From Bacteroidota bacterium (GTDB lineage Bacteria > Bacteroidota > Bacteroidia > Chitinophagales > Chitinophagaceae): a DNA stretch of 6,450 bases. Of the stretch, positions 5,994-6,450 are shown one piece after another (the first letter of the stretch is position 1; every line of letters begins with the position of its first letter). The notes beneath the pieces were generated by a model. That model was not told the origin of the DNA. It did not search any database and saw only the letters and a list, made by a program, of their open reading frames with translations. The DNA lies in NCBI GenBank assembly GCA_023429825.1, contig JAEZDC010000132.1, positions 1 through 6,450 of the forward strand, written 5' to 3'. The translations under genes and the position numbers were made by a program.

Positions 5994-6450
5994 ATGTGCA
6001 ATCACAAACCTAACGATGAGCAAAGTCACCAAAGCAGGCGAGGCTTTTTAAAGAGCGCCACCGCAGCCACGGCAATCGCTTTAGCTCCTGCATCGCTTCT
6101 TAAAGCTGCAGAACAACAACTCGACGAAAAAGCGGCGGGCTTTTTTGAAAAGACCAAGGTTACTTTGGAAATAAATGGAAAAAAGCACCAGCTATCTATT
6201 GAACCAAGAACCACTTTGCTGGACCTGTTGCGGGAGCAACTGCATCTCACCGGAAGTAAAAAAGGTTGTGATTATGGTCAGTGTGGTGCCTGCACTGTAC
6301 ACGTGGACGGAAAGAGGGTATTGAGTTGCCTGAGCTTAGCGGTGATGCAGGAAGGAAAAAAGATCACTACTATAGAAGGTATCGCAAACGGTGATGAATT
6401 ACACCCGATGCAAAAAGCTTTTATTGAACACGACGGGTTCCAATGTGGTT
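5994..6450 (+). CDS. paoA: PaoA/YagT-like Tat-exported [2Fe-2S] subunit of aldehyde oxidoreductase, 5' part
   Basis: 152 residues, open at the window end; E. coli PaoA is about 229 residues, so roughly a third is missing. ATG 5994 is chosen because it brings in a full twin-arginine signal: SRRGFLK (residues 14-20), then a hydrophobic ATAATAIALAPASLL and an Ala-rich cleavage region near 38-39. The mature part starts with a plant-type ferredoxin fold (VTLEINGKKHQLSIEP, TTLLDLLREQLHLTG). Its cluster ligands are C92, C97, C100 and C112 (GCDYGQCGACTVHVDG ... SCLSLAV), and C151 in FQCG is the first ligand of the second [2Fe-2S] cluster, whose others lie beyond the window. ITTIEGI and LHPMQKAFIEHDGFQCG match PaoA closely. 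In the family this subunit carries electrons from the molybdenum cofactor of PaoC towards FAD in PaoB, in a periplasmic heterotrimer oxidising aldehydes. Related xanthine dehydrogenase-type subunits remain possible, but the Tat signal favours PaoA. paoB- and paoC-like genes should follow. Confidence 0.9.
   Translation, partial: MCNHKPNDEQSHQSRRGFLKSATAATAIALAPASLLKAAEQQLDEKAAGFFEKTKVTLEINGKKHQLSIEPRTTLLDLLREQLHLTGSKKGCDYGQCGACTVHVDGKRVLSCLSLAVMQEGKKITTIEGIANGDELHPMQKAFIEHDGFQCG

Noticed and set aside
5857..6051. 64-codon plus-strand ORF running from the array into the paoA-like gene
   Set aside because: It overlaps the start of the Tat signal coding region in another frame and its first part is array sequence; a shadow.
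6026..6250. Minus-strand 74-codon ORF
   Set aside because: It lies antisense to the well-supported [2Fe-2S] protein gene and has no recognisable features.

Overview
The window looks like chromosomal DNA of a Bacteroidota bacterium, most likely near Chitinophagales. The evidence is a moderate-to-low G+C content, promoter-like TAnnTTTG (-7) boxes, start codons without Shine-Dalgarno sequences, and protein types common in that phylum (single-domain Rcp1-like response regulator, HPL-motif XRE regulator, large secreted helical-repeat protein). The organism call is inference.

Layout. Positions 1-1086 hold the 3' part of a DUF389 membrane protein gene (+). A 181-bp gap follows with three copies of an 11-bp repeat and a good Bacteroidota promoter, then a stand-alone CheY/Rcp1-like response regulator (1268-1684, +). 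A two-gene unit comes next on the same strand: a 347-residue probable exported or lipid-anchored protein with a TIM-barrel-like strand pattern (1789-2832), overlapping by 35 bp an 805-residue exported protein rich in TPR-like helical hairpins (2798-5215). Their overlap implies co-transcription and probably a shared envelope function that I cannot name. Converging on this unit, 14 bp away, is a small XRE-type HTH regulator (5230-5574, -).

The 419-bp divergent gap between the XRE gene and the next gene is the most unusual part. It carries 13 consecutive degenerate 21-bp repeats (5660-5932) with no insertion or deletion between units, A-runs spaced alternately about 10 and 11 bp apart, and an AT-rich inverted repeat (5948-5971) just before the next gene. 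That gene (5994 to the window end, +) encodes the N-terminal two thirds of a Tat-exported [2Fe-2S] subunit closely resembling PaoA/YagT of periplasmic molybdenum aldehyde oxidoreductases. FAD-binding and molybdopterin-binding subunits would be expected just downstream, outside the window.

The genes do not form one pathway. The supportable units are the 1789-5215 gene pair, and the XRE gene / repeat array / paoA-like gene, which may be one regulated divergent region.
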